From the NCBI RefSeq assembly GCF_963576545.1, contig NC_083656.1, forward strand, positions 7,940,811 to 8,004,810: 64,000 bases of DNA, in the 5' to 3' direction. The notes beneath the pieces were generated by a model. It worked only from the letters and a program-made list of their open reading frames with translations, was not told where the DNA came from and did not search any database. The stretch comes from Limanda limanda. Lineage: Eukaryota; Chordata; Actinopteri; Pleuronectiformes; Pleuronectidae. Of this stretch, positions 33,132 to 45,020 are shown one piece after another (position 1 is the stretch's first letter; every line of letters begins with the position of its first letter). A program made the translations under genes and the position numbers.

Positions 33132-34127
33132 CACCTACGGTACAAGGACACTACACATGTACTTTTGTAGACAAAGGTGTGTTTGTATGACACACACACA
33201 AACACACAGATACACACACAGAGAAAGACAGACAGGCACACCCAACAATGATCCTGCCAGACCTTGTCAAACAAGTTCTAGCAAAGGCGCTTGTATAAGA
33301 ACGAGAGGGGAGGGAGGGAGGGAGGAGTTAACGCGAGGAGAGGAATGTTTTTGTTATTCTTTTTTTTTTCACTCCGCCATCATATCATTAGCTGTTTGCA
33401 CAATCAAGCATGGTTTACCTTCCTAATGTCCCTGTTCTTTTTTTTTTATTTGAAGGACTCGTGTTATTTACCGACAACAAAGGCCCAGAGGAGAGTGAAA
33501 AAATCAACAAGCAATTGATTAGTCAAACAATTCAAGTAGGCAAATCCACAGAGCCACAGTCGCCACCTTGGAGATTAATAAGTTCCGTGAAACCAGCCTC
33601 TTCCTGGCTTCACAGAGCCTGAACTGAAGCAAACCGAAACCAGGCCTGTTGATGGCCTCAGCTCCCCAGTAACAATCCAGACTCATTCTACATTCACATT
33701 TCTTTAAAGGAAAGCTAGCGTACGAGGGACTTACTAAGTAGTTGTGGCGCTTCTGGACCGCAACGCCGTTCTGAATCAGAGGGGGGCACGAGAAGTGTTA
33801 CAAAGAGACATAAACCCTGTGTGTTAATACTCCATCTATTTCTTTGTTCTAATATTCGGAGCCAGATGTTGTGGATAAAGAGAAACTCTTCAAAACAGCT
33901 GCGCAAAGAGACACAAACTCCTGCTGGTGGATTGTCAGCTTATCCAAGCCAAAGTGCATCCACATTTCTGAGACAATGGCACCCCAAACTAAAAAGGGAT
34001 GTTTCCATTAAACCAGAACCGAGCAGAAGCCAAGACCCCAAAAGGGAAAAGGACGAATAGAGAAGGGGAAACAGCAGTGGAGAATTGTGTTGAAAGCTGA
34101 ACAAGAAAACAACATCACTCTGGACTA

Positions 34128-34764
34128 GGGCCCGGTTCAGACCTGGTGTTGACATCCATCCTGAGATCCGATCACAAGTGGACAACGGTAAGTTCATATG
34201 TTCATACTTGGCATCAAAATGGGACCTTAACTTATCCGCTGTCTTCACTTACAATTGGGTCTCACTTCCCTGCTCCATATGCAAATAATCACGACGGTAA
34301 TTTGTATTTTAGAAGACCGAAACAAACTTAGCAGGTGTACATGGGTTTTTCAAACTGATTAAAAAAAGGGGATTAATTCGTTTTCTGTTGCCAGTAGAGG
34401 AGTTTGCGTCATGTTCGATGTCACAAATGCACAGAACACGGAGAAGCTCTCTCACCTCGCTGTCTTGCCAATTTGGCACGTTCGTCCGGGATCGTCACGT
34501 TTCCATCGCTGCCAACTGGAGTCAATTAAAACCCATGTCTACTGCTAAATCACTTGACCCGGGAGGGAATGCCAATTGTATCCATTCCCGTTGCAGGCCA
34601 GAGATTAGCCAGATGTGTGAGCGGGTGTTAGTGCGTTTGTTTACCAGCGGAAAAGGGACTTAAGTCAACAGATCCCAGGACGCATGTATGACCTCAACTT
34701 AGCGCAGCCCACTTGTGACCGGATCAGTCGGGACAGATGTTAACAGCAGGTCTGAAAGGGGGTC
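34128..34764. mobile_element. MITE-like DNA transposon with inverted repeats over 50 bp, 637 bp
   Basis: The left end (GGGCCCGGTTCAGACCTGG..., 34,128-34,182) and right end (CCACTTGTGACCGGATCAG...CAGGTCTGAAAGGGGGTCC, about 34,709-34,764) are long imperfect inverted repeats of each other. Shared parts are the CAGACCTG/CAGGTCTG block, the TTGACATCC/GATGTTAAC block and the GATCCGATCACAAGTGG / CCACTTGTGACCGGATC block. No transposase frame is present, so it is non-autonomous. The end sequence resembles, from memory, an element common in teleosts. Flanking target duplication is not clear. Confidence 0.85.
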
Positions 34765-37700
34765 CATCTTTCTTTAGCGTCTACAAAACTCCATTAAGCA
34801 CTTTGGTTCACCACTCTGACACGAATATCTCATCACCTGCATTGTCATTTCATAAATTAAAAAAAGCACATCAGCATCAAAGCAGCAGCACGGAATCAGC
34901 ACAAAGCACAACACAGCATGATTATCATCAGCAACAGCAGGATTTAGTTTTATTTATTTTTGTCATTCATTATTTTCTTTGTGTTTCAAATCATCAATTA
35001 TCAGTGGTTAATTTGTGTGTGGAATCAATCAAAAAGAAATAAGATGTAAGATATTTTGGGAATTCAAAGGTCTCTCACCAAATGAAATTGGTGAAGGCTC
35101 AGATCTGACTGTCCGGGGAATTCCCAGCAGAAGGGCCCCTGAAAGGCAAAGATGGACGGTCCCAAGTCACACAATTATATCAGCTCTCCATCTCTCACAC
35201 ATCTGCACACAATCCCAGCCAACCAGGTTCTATGCAAAAGCAACATGCTCTCTCAGGAAATAATGCATCCCCTGGCTTTTAAGTTATTTAAACTACCACC
35301 TCATCTCTGCTGGCTCAGCTCTCCCCCAGGTGCATGTTCAGCCCCATTATTACTAATTTTACACAGAGAGAATAGGAGAACACCAGCTCTGAACTGGTGG
35401 ACGTGGCTGCTGGTACTGGCTGGCTGGTTGTTAGAACAGTATTTCACTTTAGTACAACAGTTAACCTCCTTAGCATCCAAACCTTCACAGATGTTCAGGA
35501 GCAATCAGCTGCTCTGGGGATCCGCCGTCACTAGCAAGGAAGTGAGATCAAGCGGCAGAGAGGGTGAGTGCCAGGGTCATGTTGTTCGGGATATTAGTGG
35601 TGTTAAAAAGACATGTTATAAAATAGGTTTTAAATAAAAGCGAGGAAGTGTGATGGCTACAGATCCCCAGAGCAGTCATTTCTTATATATCACTACAGTT
35701 GTAATTGAGAACTGCCTCATCTTATCTTTCTCCCTGTTTAAAAACGGATCTTGGGGCATTCAGAGGTTTACCCGATCCAGATTTGTATCTACTGCCCTAA
35801 CAGCAAAAATAAATAAATAAATCTGATATCTTTGATAGATGCCTGGACATGACAGAGGACAGGAAAGGAAGACGGTAGAGGGAGATATAGATTTCTTAAG
35901 GAAGCAAGGACACGATAGCAGAAGTCTCAGAACATGCAGAGAAAAGCAACAAGGCCTTTAGTTCACTGAAGAGCATAAAAAAAGCTACAGTGCAGATCGC
36001 CTTCTCTTCACCAAGATCACTGGGTTCTACTTGTGCTTGAACCTGGGGCGAGTGAGATAACTTTTCATAACACTGTGGTTATTGGTGAAGCACACCACAC
36101 ACACACACACACACACACTTACAGATACAAATATGTATTATCCTTTTAAATGTGCGTGTCCAACACAGAGTCACACATTCCCTGGGGTAGCTCAAGTTCA
36201 CAGGGGTTATGCATCGGTCAAATACCACAGCAAGGGAAAAAAAGACGACAATGCCCCTCCAGCTATTCACACGCACAGAAACACAGAGGGACAACACAAG
36301 AAGCTGCCTTTCACATCCCCTACAATCAGATGTTGTAATGCTCCTTCACAACGATCTTCACAATTTCAATCTACACATTCGACGGGAGAAATGTGCAAAG
36401 TTCGGCATTATGAATTCTGGTCGGTTTGCCCTAAGCCATTAGAATCGTCATTAAACTCAACTGGGGGTTTTAACTTTAAAATGTTACGGTTCTTCTGTTG
36501 AGTTCATAAAGGAGTGTGAAGACTCTTCAGTCACTGCTGTGGTATTGTTGCTAACCGAGTCAACACTGAGTGGTTTGTCTGTGGGAACGAGCGGCCGCCC
36601 AGACTGCCGGACAGAGAGAATGACTGAGGTGCTCTCATTTTCATTGTCACGGTTCCCGGGGCCTGACGCCACGTCTCGACGGCCTCGGAGATTGGCCGGA
36701 GCGGATGATGTAAGTTCTGAACCCTCGAACAAACGTCTTGTCTGGGGAGGACTGCGAGAGACAGCTGACAGGCACTGACACTCGCTAACTGTCGCTATCT
36801 GAGGTTTGGATCACGCGCCTAAGAGAGAGCCCGGGCGAAAGAGATAACATCTTCAATTGTGGTAGATGCAAATTTAGATTTACATACCAATACAAATCAC
36901 GATACGAGGGGAATGCCTGTTATAATACATAATCCTAAATGCAAACAGTGTTTTTGCAACTCTAGATCCGAGAGTAATAAATGTGTGAGATATGAGCTTG
37001 GTCTTGCAGCAGAGGTGACGGATGGCTGGAGGGATGGATGCACAGAAAGAAGACAAACGGGAGGGGGAGAGGTTATTTGGAAAAAGGCTTGAAATGCAGA
37101 GGGAATGAGCAGCTTAAGGTCGGCGGGAGTGAAAGAGCCCTCTAGGTAAAGCCGATGGACGGTGTGTGGGTGGTGCTTGCTGACCATGGGGTCGCTCATT
37201 AACAGCTGAGGAGGCCAGGCCTCCCAGAGTCCTGAGCAATTGTTTGGCCGGCCCAGGTGCACAGCCCATTCAGACCACAGGAAGCCCCTTTTATCCCTGT
37301 TCCTCCAAAATGGACAGAGAAGCAGTCAAGGAGGGTGAATGTGATCCGGCCTCTGTCTTTTTCTAACGCTGACCTGGAGTAGCAGTCGCATGTGGGGATC
37401 CGCAGAGTTATTGTGGCATGTCTTTTCTGAACGCTCGGCCAAAACGCTGAAAAATGTCCGGTTTTTAACTTTGTATCAAAAACGTATCGGTCCTTTCACA
37501 CAGGCCCTTCCCAGTGCACATTCTTCTTCAGAGGAACAAGTGAGAGTGAATGGGAATAAAATCAGCATGTTCAGTCGTTGTAAAGGCTCAGGTGGGAGGT
37601 CTTCAGGCCGTAAAAATGGCCAGATTCCATCACTTCCTCCACACTAATTACCATACACTTGGAGCAAGTGCCCTCCCTCTCTTCATCCCTGAGCCCATGC

Positions 37701-38489
37701 TTCACTACCTCTGACACACACACACACACGCACGCACAGGCACACACAATAACAACACACTGAGCCACAGTTGGGAAATGGTTAACACTCCAGCCGTCCC
37801 CTGCTGCCAGTGAAAGCCCACAAAACAATGGAGACATTGTTCGGCCAGGGCTCTGCTCTAGACTCTGAGGCTGTGTGTGTGTGTGTCTGTGTGTGTGTGC
37901 GTGTGTATTTACTTGAATCTCGGTAAAGTAATTTTTTGTGTGTAGGCTCTTCACATGTGCATGTTTCTGCCCCAGTTCCCAGAATGGCCAATTCAGCAAA
38001 AAAAATGAATTTGCTTTTAGATCTCATTCAGGAGTTTTTTATTCTTTTTATGGAATTGAAAAAAAGAAAAAGGTTGATCAAATAAGATGAGACACCTTTG
38101 AGCCAAATTATGTCATGACATTACCAACACGAGCCTGGACTCCTGCCGAGTCCTTTGCTGCACCGCTGTTGATGCTATCGCACATAAAGTGGTGGTTTTA
38201 ATAAACAATCGGGTGTGGTATGTTATGGGGCTAATGCAATAATCACTGTCTAAATTACAGTCAAAAACACACACACACATCACTTCAGAAATCCATCCAC
38301 CAGCTGCACAGTATCCACAGACGCTCCTCGAGTCTAACACGTCGGATTAAACCATCACAACAAAATGCAAGTGGACAAAGTGCGAACTCTTTATGATCTT
38401 TCCCTCAGGAGCTTTGTCAGGCATACGAATGTTTGTGGGAGTCTGTCCCTCAAAAAAAATATACATCAATGGGGTGGATGAATATTGAA
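34765..38489. other. intergenic or intronic, no confident gene
   Basis: Mixed DNA. A CpG-richer patch at 36,530-36,800 contains a minus-strand frame (36,484-36,732) whose peptide has ordinary protein composition (Ser/Asn/Glu/Asp-rich, ending MNSTEEP and stop) but no family that I recognise, and a plus-strand donor-like GGATGATGTAAGT at about 36,704. CA and GT tracts lie at 37,712-37,745 and 37,871-37,907. Nothing else gene-like. Confidence 0.45.
36095..36118. repeat. (CA)n microsatellite
   Basis: CA tract of about 12 units. Confidence 0.93.
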
Positions 38490-39080
38490 TAACTTTCAGC
38501 CAATGGCATAAAAGTTCAGCAGCGGCAGGTTTCCAGGCTGCCTGCGGGGCGGTCAGCAACTTCAAAAGGTCCGGCCTGGCCCCCTTTGAGGGCATGATAA
38601 ACAGGGGCATTCAGCGTGCCCTCGGAAAAACCAGCCTGCGCGAGGTCACTTCCTCTTTTCTCGGGCCGATCCTCTGGTATATTCCGCCTCGGCTGAGCCC
38701 TGCAGCCAGACCGCCTGTCTGTGGCTAAGTCCCTGTCTGTCTGCCTCCTCTCCTCCGTCCTTCTCCTCCTTGGCCACAACTTTCTAACAGGCTGTATCTG
38801 CAGCCATCTATCTCCCTCCCTCCCTCTATCTCTCTCTCCCTGCCTTTCTATTGTTGTTTCAACGGCGTCAGGGTCACTCAGGGCCCAGATCGCCGTTATC
38901 TGGCAGGCCAATCCACGGCGTCTTATCGGCGCCTATGCAGCCCGCCCGCGCTGCAGACGGGGAGAGGTCAAGGTGCCTGAGTGTGTCGTCGCATTTGTAA
39001 ACAAAAAGAAACCACCGTTTACAGCCCAATTTATTGATAAGGGGATCACGTACTGGAACACGCAGGCAGACATCTCGTGG
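38490..39080. promoter_or_regulatory. candidate conserved non-coding element with forkhead and GATA sites
   Basis: CpG-retaining complex block, interrupted by a CCCT/CTCT run (38,806-38,850). The right part carries two GATA-type TTATC cores (38,896 and 38,923), a CCAAT box (38,908-38,912), and two forkhead motifs in opposite orientation, TGTAAACA (38,996-39,003) and GTTTACA (39,017-39,023), then TTGATAAGG (about 39,034). This close grouping is typical of a tissue enhancer. No coding frame supported. Confidence 0.47.
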
Positions 39081-39407
39081 TAAAAAAAGAAAAAAAGCTC
39101 GAGTGATTGAGTGACACCGGCGGGAGTCCGTGTGGGGTTATCATTGGCATTCACAATGCTGTCCAGAGTAATCTGTCTTTTCTATATGTACGACAGCCGG
39201 TATGATGCAAACCAGGGAAACATTCAATCGCACTTCCTTCTCAGTCAGAGGTGGATGCCGGAGCAGGATGGAAGGAGCGCCAACAATACAAGCCGCATTT
39301 CACATTCAATTTCATCACTTGTGCTAACAGCGAATTGTGTGCCTATGCAGTGATGCTGCAATGCCTCTGATCTGAGCAGCCTGTGTATTCTATCAAACAG
39401 ATCACAC

Positions 39408-39427
39408 TAGGGCTGGGCAATATGACC
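39408..39427. mobile_element. hAT-like transposon terminus, fragment
   Basis: CTAGGGCTGGGCAATATGAC matches the form of hAT-type ends widespread in fish and mammals (CAGGGCTGGGCAATATG...). The matching opposite end is not found nearby, so the element is truncated or decayed. Confidence 0.4.
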
Positions 39428-42400
39428 ACAAATATTACAATATATTCCCTCGTATTGATCAGTGTCAGTGGTAATCACGACGCACGTTTAACAGCGCTCC
39501 CACTGCTGCGCTCGGCGGTTTGCCTCCTCGCTCTGCTCAGAACTGAAGCCTCGGAAAAAGAAAGACAGCCGAGGGTTTAAGTTTCAGATCCTGAGATATT
39601 CATCGCCACATCCAACTGTTTTCTTGACCTCACAAAGACGTCTTTAAGTCTCTTAACTTCATTAGTTTCTCAGGTTTTGCAGAAATTGCCTCATCATCTG
39701 TGGTCGGGAACTTCAGATCCCAAACATGACCAAATCAAGTACGTCATTCCCCAACCCGTCTGTGCAGAAATCCAATAATGGATCGAGGGAAATTGTGTTT
39801 CAGTTTAACCTTACCATTAATGTAATAAAGATATTTCATATTCATATTAACGAAAACTTCAAAGGTTCACTTTATCATCTCACTAATCTGCCATAATTCA
39901 CCAGATTTAGTTTTATCTCATGTAACTCAATAGCTACAGCCACATCATTCTCTAATACTAGATGGGTATATATATACTTCAGCCATGCAAGCCTATTTCT
40001 TTCCATTTGCCTGCTTGTCCATCTTTGTTGTTTCAAGTCTGTTTTTCGCCCTGTAGCCAGTTTCTCTGTTTTGTTTTGAGTTGGGTTGAGTTGGTGCAGC
40101 CTGTTTGTTCCGAGCCTGTGAGGCTGTGAACTTCACTGTTTGCATTTCAACGGTCTGTGTACATTGTGACGAACACATCCTTACGTTTTCTGTCTCAAAA
40201 ATAACATTCAAGAGTATGTTGTTATAGTTACAGTTCCTTTACCTCCCAAGGCATCATTAAGTAATCAAAACAAATATTATCTATAACAACAGAGATGAAT
40301 ATAAAAATGTGTTATGACATTACTAGTGCGTTCTAAAGTTGCATCTGCAGCCATAACACTTAACTTTTGCTCCCAAACTTCCTTTAAGACTCAATCGCGT
40401 AACAGGAGCTTCGATGGAAGTGAGTATTTACAGCCACATGACTCATAGCAGGATAAAACCTCAAGTATTTACCTGCAGCTTTTGCTTCCTACAACCAGTT
40501 TAATGACTTCATAGGAGCTGGGACTCTTTCAGCGTCTCCTAAAATAACAGAGTACGAAGAGGCCCCTGAACTCTTCGGTATAAAAATAACAGCAGCATCA
40601 CAGGGGGAGATAAGGAGGGCTTTAGCTGGGCTTGTTTTGTTCAGAATAACACTTGTCAACGCTCACGCTTTGTCTTAAACACAACTTTTGACAAGGTTTC
40701 TGTTTGGAATAAACAACCTTGTCGACTCCTGCTATTTTGAGATGTGCTTAAATTAAATGGACAAAATAGCAAGGAGGCTTTGGCTCGCCAACTTTTGAGA
40801 AACTGTTTTCTTTGTTTCATTTGTTCAGACCATAAAAGCATCTGAGCTGATCAAATGTCAAATTTGACTCAGGGATATGCTGTTTCTTGATAGAGTAATT
40901 TTTCGCTGTAAAAATCGTAACTACTTTTTCTGAGAGCTCTGGAGCTATGAAGTCAATTAACCGCAGTCTGCTGATGTACCGAGTACGTAAACAACACAGG
41001 GTCAGCTCTGTATAATCTTCTCCAGCGCTGCACTTTCACCACCGGAGTTACAGTATTCATGAGCACACAAACTCGGAAGGCTCCTCCATCTAAAATCGTT
41101 ACGCGTTCTTCAAATTTTCATTTTCAGAACAATATGTAGCCGATGCACGACTCCAAGACAAAAGTAGCAACTGTGCCAATGATGGCCGAGGGCATTCGTG
41201 GTCACCTCATTAATTCTGCTCAGTCCCCACACTCATTGATTTTCCTGCGCTCGCTAACCCCGTGACCACATACGCACACCTCCCTATGTTCAACCTTTCC
41301 GCTGACCTCGTGAAAACTTTATGCCTGTGGCTAACTGCTAAGTTCATATTCAAGTGTTCCTTCTAGAGCTGCTGCTATCCTCTTAGTTATTGACATGCCT
41401 GGGGTGGACGCTCCGTTACGTGTATGCGCTGTCCAGCCGACTCTCCTGCCAGAGTACTCCTCCAACTCCATGGATAGGTTAATCAATTCTGAAGGAACAC
41501 CCACACTTTCCTCAAAGACAACCCCGTGGCATTCCAGCATTAGCTCTGAGCTGGGAGTTATCATTGACTCTGGGATTAGAGGCGACATGGCCGTCCAAAG
41601 AATAACTGCTCCACCTGCCACAATGGCAGCCCCCTGCACCATTGACCTCCTGATCATTAACAGACAAAAACTCTACTTTCTGCAAAATACAAAACTTTCA
41701 TTCTCAAAATTTGCACATCTAAAGCAAGAAGTTTACATAAAACATGACTGGAGCTTGTTAGTGACTGTGATTTAAGGGTAAATGCAAACAAATGTGCATT
41801 TGTCCTATTAAAACATCCATTCACGGGGAAAAGGGAAGGGCCTTAACCCTGAAGACGTTTTCAGGATGGATGAAAGAAGCAGAGAAGGGTTTGTTTGTTT
41901 TCTCTCTGTCATGAACAAGGGAAGAAGAGCTGGTGAAAGAGGAAAAGTACCGAGCGGAGTGTTACTTACAACGATGTGTGCCGGTGACGGGGACCTGGCA
42001 TCTTTAAGTGCTTGTCTACTTTGAAGACCTCCTTGTTGAACATCTAGCAGGGGCCATTTCATCTGTAGGTACTGAATGGTAGAAAGGAAACAGAATGGAA
42101 AGAAAGAAAAGAAAACATGTTAACAATGCAGAAAGCAAAAACCAAAAAGAACAAATTAAAAGTCAGACAAAAAAAGGGAGACAACATTTCTTGACGGGGG
42201 TGTATGGGTGTGGAGACTCAAAAACATGGAAAAGCAAAGAAAAGATCTTAAGGCGGCTGGTGGATGGGATGAAGATCGCAGAGTCCAGCAGGAGGACACA
42301 CAATGGTTGTGGAAATGACACATTATTTCCTCAGAAATACACAACAAAACTGTTTAAAGAACCAGGCTCATTCACAGTGAAGGAAAAAAGCTATTTTGTT

Positions 42401-42545
42401 TTTTTCTAAAGTGGCGGGGGAGTGGATTTCATTAGGTCACTGATTCAGAGCTGGGGGGGGGGTAGTACTGTAGGGAGCTTACGGCTTTAAGATGACCTAA
42501 TGTCATGAATATGACTGTTGTCACAGTTTTATTGGAGCCCATAAA
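39428..42545. other. intergenic or intronic, no confident gene
   Basis: Moderately AT-rich DNA. At 41,331-41,657 both strands stay open for about 108-126 codons. The minus-strand peptide has balanced composition (contains SMELEEYSGRRVGWTAH) but is unrecognised; it may be a decayed mobile-element fragment or chance. No splice-supported exon. Confidence 0.45.
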
Positions 42546-42592
42546 GAGGTTAAAGCGTGGCGTCTCACCACGCTTCTCTGAGGCTAAACCTC
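42546..42592. other. compact inverted repeat (hairpin-forming)
   Basis: Inner stem AAGCGTGG (42,553-42,560) and CCACGCTT (42,568-42,575) with a 7-base loop; outer stem GAGGTT (42,546-42,551) and AACCTC (42,587-42,592). It lies just left of the tandem duplication. It has no tRNA features (no A/B boxes, no cloverleaf). Confidence 0.5.
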
Positions 42593-42670
42593 CTGACTGC
42601 CCCATAAATGATTGACTTGGCCCCTATCAGAAGTATCTCTCTTTCTTTTTTCTCCACCCTCTCTCCCACT

Positions 42671-43849
42671 CACACAAATAAGCACAGGAGAACAGATAAG
42701 CAGAAAACAAGGGTCATGAGAAACATCTGTCTGTTATAAACTGGGTGGAGTCTTTTTTAATTTGATGACATGTGCTGTGTTGACTGTTCTACAAAAAAAG
42801 GATTTACTTTGTACCTGCTTAAAAGGAGCAGAAAGGCTCTTAAATTCTTCTTGGTGTATTCAACCATAATAAAACATGACAGATAATAATAATAAAAATA
42901 CTTTGCACACATTCTAATGGAAAATACTCAGTGGCCATTGAGCAAAGTCTCTGTGGGTTTTAGTCACTGACAGCCAAGTGTTGACCTTGATGCGGTATGT
43001 GGTCCAAACTCTGCTTATCAATGTCACAGCCACCCAGTTTGAGGGGAAAGAGGTCACAGCAGCTGTTTCAACTCGGACGCCTTTGGAATAGCTTCGGCTC
43101 TAAGAGGTGAAGGGTCTAGAAAAATGTGGAAAGGACAAACTTGTGTGGAACTTAATATCAGGGGCAACTGCTATAAATGGGGTAAAACCAAAGTCTGTTG
43201 GAAAAACCATTTGCTCCACGCCTCCAGCTTGGGAGTACAGCTTGTGGATAGCGGATAGGAGTTTAAAAAATGCATGAATCCTAACGAAATCCTAAATTTG
43301 ACAACAAAAGAAGCGTAACACAGATAGGTTGAGCAAGCATTGGGTCTGGCTAGTTAACACAGAGGAAGCAAACCCTTGTTGCCACATATATCTCCAAAGC
43401 AAATTCAGGGTTATTTAAAAGGGTAAAGGTAAATCCAGTATTATGTACTTGGACTTGGATCTATGCATGTGATTCCTTTTGTTGTTTCACTTCAAGATCC
43501 TGTCTGACTAGTAATAAACTGTATTACATGACATAAAACCAAAGAGTTCCATGCAATCCTGTTACATTTCATAATCATCTCACCATAACTACTGGCCCAG
43601 AGCCCAGGATCACAATTCTGGCACTGGGTGTGTTATGAATTACAACCACTTGGTGCAACCACGGTCCAGAACCTCTAACACTGTCTATGAAGTGCTGAGG
43701 GAAATTTGAAAAATCTTCTATACGGAGGGGCAGGTATATTTATTTGTATGAATGTCCAAAGTGTGTGTTTGTGTAGTGCTCGTCAGAGAGCGTGTCGTGA
43801 CCCTTCCTGATACCAGGTCTAATTCAGCGGCTTTGTCCCTCCCTCTCAA
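42671..43849 (+). repeat. tandem duplication, copy 1
   Basis: Paired with 43,850-44,668. Matching segments: 42,671-42,745 with 43,850-43,935, 42,991-43,134 with 44,130-44,273 (about 94 per cent identical over 144 bp by eye), 43,633-43,695 with 44,300-44,362, and 43,780-43,815 with 44,612-44,650. Copy 1 has about 500 bp (roughly 43,130-43,625) that copy 2 lacks. The GT tract of copy 2 is represented here only by a few GT units near 43,760. Non-coding. Confidence 0.88.
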
Positions 43850-44489
43850 TCACACACACGTAAGCAGAGTAAAAACAGATAAGCAGAAACAAGGCTCATG
43901 AGAAACATCTGTCTGTTATAAACTGGGTGGAGTACTTTTTCATTTAATGGCATGTGCCGGGTGGACTGTTTTACCTAATATGGTCAGCTTTATACCTTTT
44001 GATATTAGCAGGGAAAAGCTCTCATCCTCTTCCATTAATTCAACCATTATAAAACATGACAAATAATCAAAAAAACCATTCAAATGGAAAATATTGGGAA
44101 TACTATCCTGCCCAATGTTGACCTTCATGCAGTATGTGGTCCAAATTCTTCTTATCAATGTCACAGCCACCCAGTTTGAGGGGGAAGAGGTCAGAGCAGC
44201 TGTTTCAACTCGGAGGCCTTTGGAATAGCTTCGGCTCTAAGAGGTGAAGGGTCTAGAAACATTTGGAAAGGACCTTAAAACTAACAAAAGTGTTTGCTGT
44301 GTCATAAATAACAAGCACTCAATGCAACCATGGTCCAGTCCTATAACACAGTCTATATATCTCCCTATGGAGACACCTCCTGTATGGAGATGCAGGTCCA
44401 TTTATTCAATTTCTTTGTGCTGCCATCCAGCAAGGTTGACCACTAGTTTGTATGCATGTCTGAGTGTGTGTGTGTGTGTGGGTGTGTGT

Positions 44490-44566
<77 letters not shown>

Positions 44567-44668
44567 TGTGTGTGTATGTGTGTGTGTGTGTGTGTTTATG
44601 GGTGTGCGTGCTGGTCAGAGAGTGAGTGTGACGCGACCCTTCCTGAGACTGTGTCTAAATCAGTGGTA
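43850..44668 (+). repeat. tandem duplication, copy 2
   Basis: Second copy of the unit at 42,671, starting at a CACACACAC run that is also the left boundary of copy 1, so the breakpoint may be CA-rich. Shortened internally by about 500 bp and lengthened by a 134-bp GT microsatellite. Begins about 1.18 kb after copy 1. Confidence 0.88.
44463..44596. repeat. long (GT)n microsatellite, about 134 bp
   Basis: Longest dinucleotide tract in the window, with few interruptions (GG at about 44,480, TA at about 44,493, 44,560 and 44,576). Present only in copy 2 of the tandem duplication. Confidence 0.97.
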
Positions 44669-44983
44669 ATTAGCGAAAAGTTCACTGTGGGGTGCCTGCC
44701 AGTGGTAGACGCTGGAGGGAGTTATTGACTCCTTGTCCTCGGTTACAGCCCCTGCAAGGGAAAAAAAAAATCTGCTTGCTGCCTGGTCTTTCTCCACCGC
44801 TACCACTCATTTATGACCCCAAGACGACTTTTACTGCTAAAAAAACTGGGTTTGTTTATGCTTGTTTGTATGTCCTGAGAGTGGAAAAAGGAAAGGTTGT
44901 AAAAACTCCAGAGTTGAGGTCTTGCGGGTTTTTTATGGACCCCCCCACACTGGATATTAATTGCCATGAAGGGGCGCGAGGAA

Positions 44984-45020
44984 GAGGAGGAGGAGGAGGA
45001 GGAGGAGGAGGAGGAGGAGA
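44984..45020. repeat. (GGA)n trinucleotide repeat
   Basis: About 12 GGA units, homopurine and G-quadruplex capable. It would read as poly-Glu, poly-Arg or poly-Gly in different frames; the open frames there are not evidence of a gene. Confidence 0.95.

Larger units (their letters stand above)
31215..34127. other. intergenic or intronic, no gene seen
   Basis: Plain non-coding DNA with C-rich runs at 32,560-32,660, a G homopolymer, and two compact motif clusters listed separately. No exon-like frame. Confidence 0.5.

Noticed and set aside
44463..44596. Regular spaced repeat that might suggest a CRISPR array
   Set aside because: It is a plain GT microsatellite without unique spacers, in eukaryotic DNA.
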